This document shows, piece by piece, positions 49,623-51,669 of a DNA stretch of 51,669 nucleotides. The DNA is from an uncultured Bacteroidales bacterium (GTDB taxonomy: Bacteria > Bacteroidota > Bacteroidia > Bacteroidales > ML635J-15), in the NCBI GenBank assembly GCA_937899245.1, contig CALDKB010000052.1, forward strand, positions 1-51,669, written 5' to 3'. Positions within the stretch are counted from its first letter, which is position 1. Every line of letters starts with the position of its first letter. The notes below the pieces were generated by a model, which was not told the DNA's origin, made no database searches, and worked only from the letters and a program-made list of their open reading frames with translations. Both the position numbers and the translations under genes were made by a program.

Positions 49623-50903
49623 ATGGTTAGAGACGAACAGATTTTCGACCTCATTAAGAAGGAAAGAGAAAGACAGACAAAAGGTATCGAGCTTATCGCT
49701 TCTGAAAACTTTGTTAGCGACCAGGTTATGGAAGCTATGGGTTCTGTATTGACAAACAAGTACGCTGAAGGTTATCCAGGAAAGCGTTATTATGGTGGTT
49801 GCGAAGTAGTTGACCAGACAGAAACTATCGCAATTGAAAGATTGAAACAACTTTTCGGCGCATGCTGGGCAAACGTACAGCCACACTCAGGTGCACAGGC
49901 AAACATGGCAGTTTTCCTTGCTTGCATGAACGTTGGTGATACATTCCTTGGCTTGAACCTTTCACACGGTGGACACCTTTCACACGGTTCGCCAGTAAAT
50001 ATGTCGGGTATCAACTACAAGGCATTGGAATACAGCGTAAAGGAAAGCGATGGCCGCGTTGACTACGAACAGCTCGAAAGAGTTGCTCGCGAAAACAAGC
50101 CGAAACTCATCATCGCTGGTGCTTCTGCTTACAGCCGCGAATGGGAATATGCTCGCATCCGCAAGGTTGCCGACGAAATCGGTGCTATCTTTATGGTTGA
50201 TATGTCGCACCCTGCAGGTCTTATCGCTGCCGGCTTGCTCGACAACCCAGTTAAATATGCTCACATCGTAACTACTACAACTCACAAGACTCTCCGTGGT
50301 CCTCGTGGTGGTGTTATCATGATGGGTCAGGACTTCCCGAATCCCTGGGGCAAGAAGACTCCTAAGGGCGAAGTTAAGATGATGTCTGCTTTGTTGGATT
50401 CTGCAGTATTCCCAGGTTGCCAGGGTGGTCCATTGGAGCACACTATCGCAGCTAAGGCTGTTGCTTTCGGCGAAGCTCTCCGTCCTGAATTCAAAGAATA
50501 CCAGATGCAGGTTAAGAAGAACGCTGCTGCATTGGCAGACGCTTTCATGGCTAAGGGATATAAGATTGTCAGCGGTGGTACAGACAACCACTCAATGCTT
50601 GTTGACTTGAGAACTAAGTTCCCTGAACTTACTGGTAAGGTTGCAGAAAAGGCTCTTGTTGCAGCTGACATCACAACAAACAAGAACATGGTTCCATTCG
50701 ATACTCGTAGCCCATTCCAGACATCTGGTTTGCGTTTCGGTACTCCAGCTATCACAACACGTGGTGTAAAAGAAGACATGATGAAAGTTATCGTTGACTT
50801 GATTGACCGCGTACTTTGCGACCCAGAAAACGAAGCAGTTATTGCAGCTGTTCGCAAGGAAGTAAACGAAATGATGGCTAAATACCCATTATTCGCATGG
50901 TAG
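49623..50903 (+). CDS. glyA: Serine hydroxymethyltransferase
   Basis: 426 residues. VTTTTHKTLRGPRGG with the PLP-binding Lys, IELIASENFVS at the start, GYPGKRYYGG, and ANVQPHSGAQANMAVF are unmistakable. Interconverts serine and glycine with tetrahydrofolate, producing one-carbon units. Highly expressed codon pattern. Monocistronic, with promoter and terminator of its own. Confidence 0.98.
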   Translation: MVRDEQIFDLIKKERERQTKGIELIASENFVSDQVMEAMGSVLTNKYAEGYPGKRYYGGCEVVDQTETIAIERLKQLFGACWANVQPHSGAQANMAVFLACMNVGDTFLGLNLSHGGHLSHGSPVNMSGINYKALEYSVKESDGRVDYEQLERVARENKPKLIIAGASAYSREWEYARIRKVADEIGAIFMVDMSHPAGLIAAGLLDNPVKYAHIVTTTTHKTLRGPRGGVIMMGQDFPNPWGKKTPKGEVKMMSALLDSAVFPGCQGGPLEHTIAAKAVAFGEALRPEFKEYQMQVKKNAAALADAFMAKGYKIVSGGTDNHSMLVDLRTKFPELTGKVAEKALVAADITTNKNMVPFDTRSPFQTSGLRFGTPAITTRGVKEDMMKVIVDLIDRVLCDPENEAVIAAVRKEVNEMMAKYPLFAW

Positions 50904-50930
50904 AAGATTGATTATTTCAATTCAAATAGG

Positions 50931-50957
50931 AAAGCCACTCAGACGAGTGGCTTTTTT
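50931..50957 (+). terminator. Terminator of glyA
   Basis: AAGCCACTC / GAGTGGCTT with a 5-base loop and seven T, 28 bases after the stop codon. Confidence 0.85.
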
Positions 50958-51396
50958 TGTGGGAACCCTTTCTGTCATTACTAGCTGCGCTTAGTGAACA
51001 CGTTTCCGCACAAGCATTTTCACAAGCAACGTTCCTTTTGCTGTTCAAATTGCTTTGCGGAATGACCAATAAAATACGGAACGGTGAACCGTTACAAATT
51101 AAGCTGTCCGAAACGAAGTTCACGAAGCTTGCGAGTAAATCTCCCTCGCGAAGATGAAATGCAAAAGGAGATTCATGAATACAGTTTACGGATCAAGTCA
51201 GTAATGACTGTTAATGTGTTGTTTCTCAAGGCAAAGCCTTGGGCATACTGCGGCGTAGGCTGGAGCCTAAGCCGAGCAAGTAAGCACCGGAAAAAACGAT
51301 AGCTGTTTTATAATGTGCTTCTTATCAATTAAAATTCGACCGCCAAAGGCGGTATTGTTGTTTCCGCCTGCTACGCCTGCGGAAATTATTATAGGT
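50958..51396. other. Non-coding stretch with several hairpins between glyA and the FISUMP gene
   Basis: No convincing gene. Hairpins seen: TTTCCGC..AAGC / GCTT.GCGGAA at about 51002-51063 with an inner GCAA/TTGC pair; CCGCC-AAA-GGCGG near 51341; TTTCCGC / GCGGAAA near 51361-51385. A 72-codon frame (51084-51302) shows no recognisable domain and is not annotated. Confidence 0.4.
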
Positions 51397-51437
51397 AAAA
51401 AACTTACACCCCAGCTCCCGCGAAGGTGTAAGTTTTT
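51397..51437 (-). terminator. Hairpin downstream of the FISUMP gene
   Basis: A 13-14-base stem (AAAAACTTACACC / GGTGTAAGTTTTT) with a 14-base GC-rich loop, 6 bases after the stop. It may be a terminator; similar long hairpins after the variable repeat are also a hallmark of diversity-generating retroelement targets. Confidence 0.6.
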
Positions 51438-51443
51438 GTTATT

Positions 51444-51669
51444 TTAATCGCGAACGCAACGCACAGAACGACCGTAGTACTTACTGTTGTGGTTCCTGCT
51501 CACGTCGGCGTAATCGTAGTAGAGGTAGCGGTGGTAGGCGCCGCTACTGCTGCTCTCGGTAGCACTCCAGAAGGCGGCGTAGTAGCCGAAACGGTCGTAA
51601 CTGCCGCCGTAGTAGCCAGCGGGCAACGCACCGAAGCCGGTGGAATTGTTGCTGCTTGGGGTATTGCCT
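51444..51669 (-). CDS. C-terminus of a Fibrobacter-major-paralogous (FISUMP) domain protein, partial
   Basis: The gene runs off the window's end; 74 residues are visible. GNTPSSNNSTGFGALPAGYYGG, FWSATESSSSGAYHRYLYY and the final YGRSVRCVRD are typical of the FISUMP (TIGR02145) domain, a C-type-lectin-like fold of secreted Bacteroidota proteins. The last 45 codons are dominated by TAC, AAC, AGC, CAC and GAC, i.e. codons derivable from AAC, as in variable repeats. The stop codon is TAA at 51444-51446. Confidence 0.8.
   Translation of the reverse strand, partial: GNTPSSNNSTGFGALPAGYYGGSYDRFGYYAAFWSATESSSSGAYHRYLYYDYADVSRNHNSKYYGRSVRCVRD

Noticed and set aside
51084..51302. 72-residue frame between glyA and the FISUMP gene as a DGR accessory or RT remnant
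   Set aside because: No RT or accessory-protein motif is visible; composition is repeat-like.

Overview
The window looks like a chromosomal segment of a strictly anaerobic, gut-type member of the order Bacteroidales (phylum Bacteroidota). The reasons are the many promoters with the phylum's -7 box (TAnnTTTG, in several cases 19 bases after a TTTG -33 box), a MoxR/DUF58/BatA/BatB/BatC operon, a Rho factor with a very long acidic, Gln-rich N-terminal insertion, PD40-plus-OmpA envelope proteins, DUF4143 ATPases, and short lipoproteins. A butyrate pathway operon plus a relic of a lysine-fermentation gene (kce) suggests an amino-acid-fermenting, butyrate-producing lineage. No strain or species can be named from the sequence.

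Layout. 1-620: end of a damaged hypothetical gene and a tRNA-Arg(CCT). 739-7056: aerotolerance-type operon (small membrane protein, MoxR ATPase, DUF58, membrane protein, BatA, BatB, BatC); no BatD follows. 7177-9160: a two-gene unit of unknown function (membrane-anchored protein plus a UDG-like protein). 9300-11910: two DUF4143 AAA ATPase genes, each with its own repeat/operator array; the first is bracketed by two copies of a 70-base iteron block. 12878-18252: bcd-etfB-etfA-ctfB-crt-hbd, the crotonyl-CoA to butyryl-CoA branch. 18253-22150: a Ser/Thr kinase, a conserved hypothetical protein and small membrane/lipoprotein genes, with two copies of a structured RNA-like element. 23080-27800: a rearranged zone made of gene fragments (kce, pcp, a frameshifted IS, a fic-like remnant, mgtE, a partial second hbd) and an in-frame RAYT transposase-Fic C-terminus fusion. 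27833-33574: lipoprotein, S9 peptidase, alkaline phosphatase, tRNA nucleotidyltransferase. 33654-35388: a compact restriction-modification pair, followed upstream by a third copy of the RNA-like element. 35823-44531: surface-glycan/headgroup genes (YfhO-like, GT2, LicD-like, methyltransferase, LicC-like NTP transferase, HAD phosphatase, IspD/TarI-like) and an OmpA/PD40 protein. 44635-50903: rho, pheT, glyA. 51444-end: C-terminus of a Fibrobacter-major-paralogous (FISUMP) protein with a tyrosine-rich, hypervariable-looking tail.

The most interesting unlabelled signals are: (1) a family of three dispersed, roughly 170-180-base hairpin elements (18400, 20958 and 35454 regions) with conserved ends, covarying stems and terminator-like 3' ends, at least one with a full phylum-type promoter; (2) an exactly spaced operator pair (AGAACCA, 11-base phasing, 22 bases before a -7 box) shared by two genes; (3) a duplicated three-iteron block around a DUF4143 ATPase; (4) an hbd gene mosaic in which 459 bases are identical and the remaining 252 carry about 32 synonymous and no amino-acid changes; and (5) repeated head-to-head junctions of 5'-truncated genes, which may be biological rearrangements or assembly/amplification chimeras.
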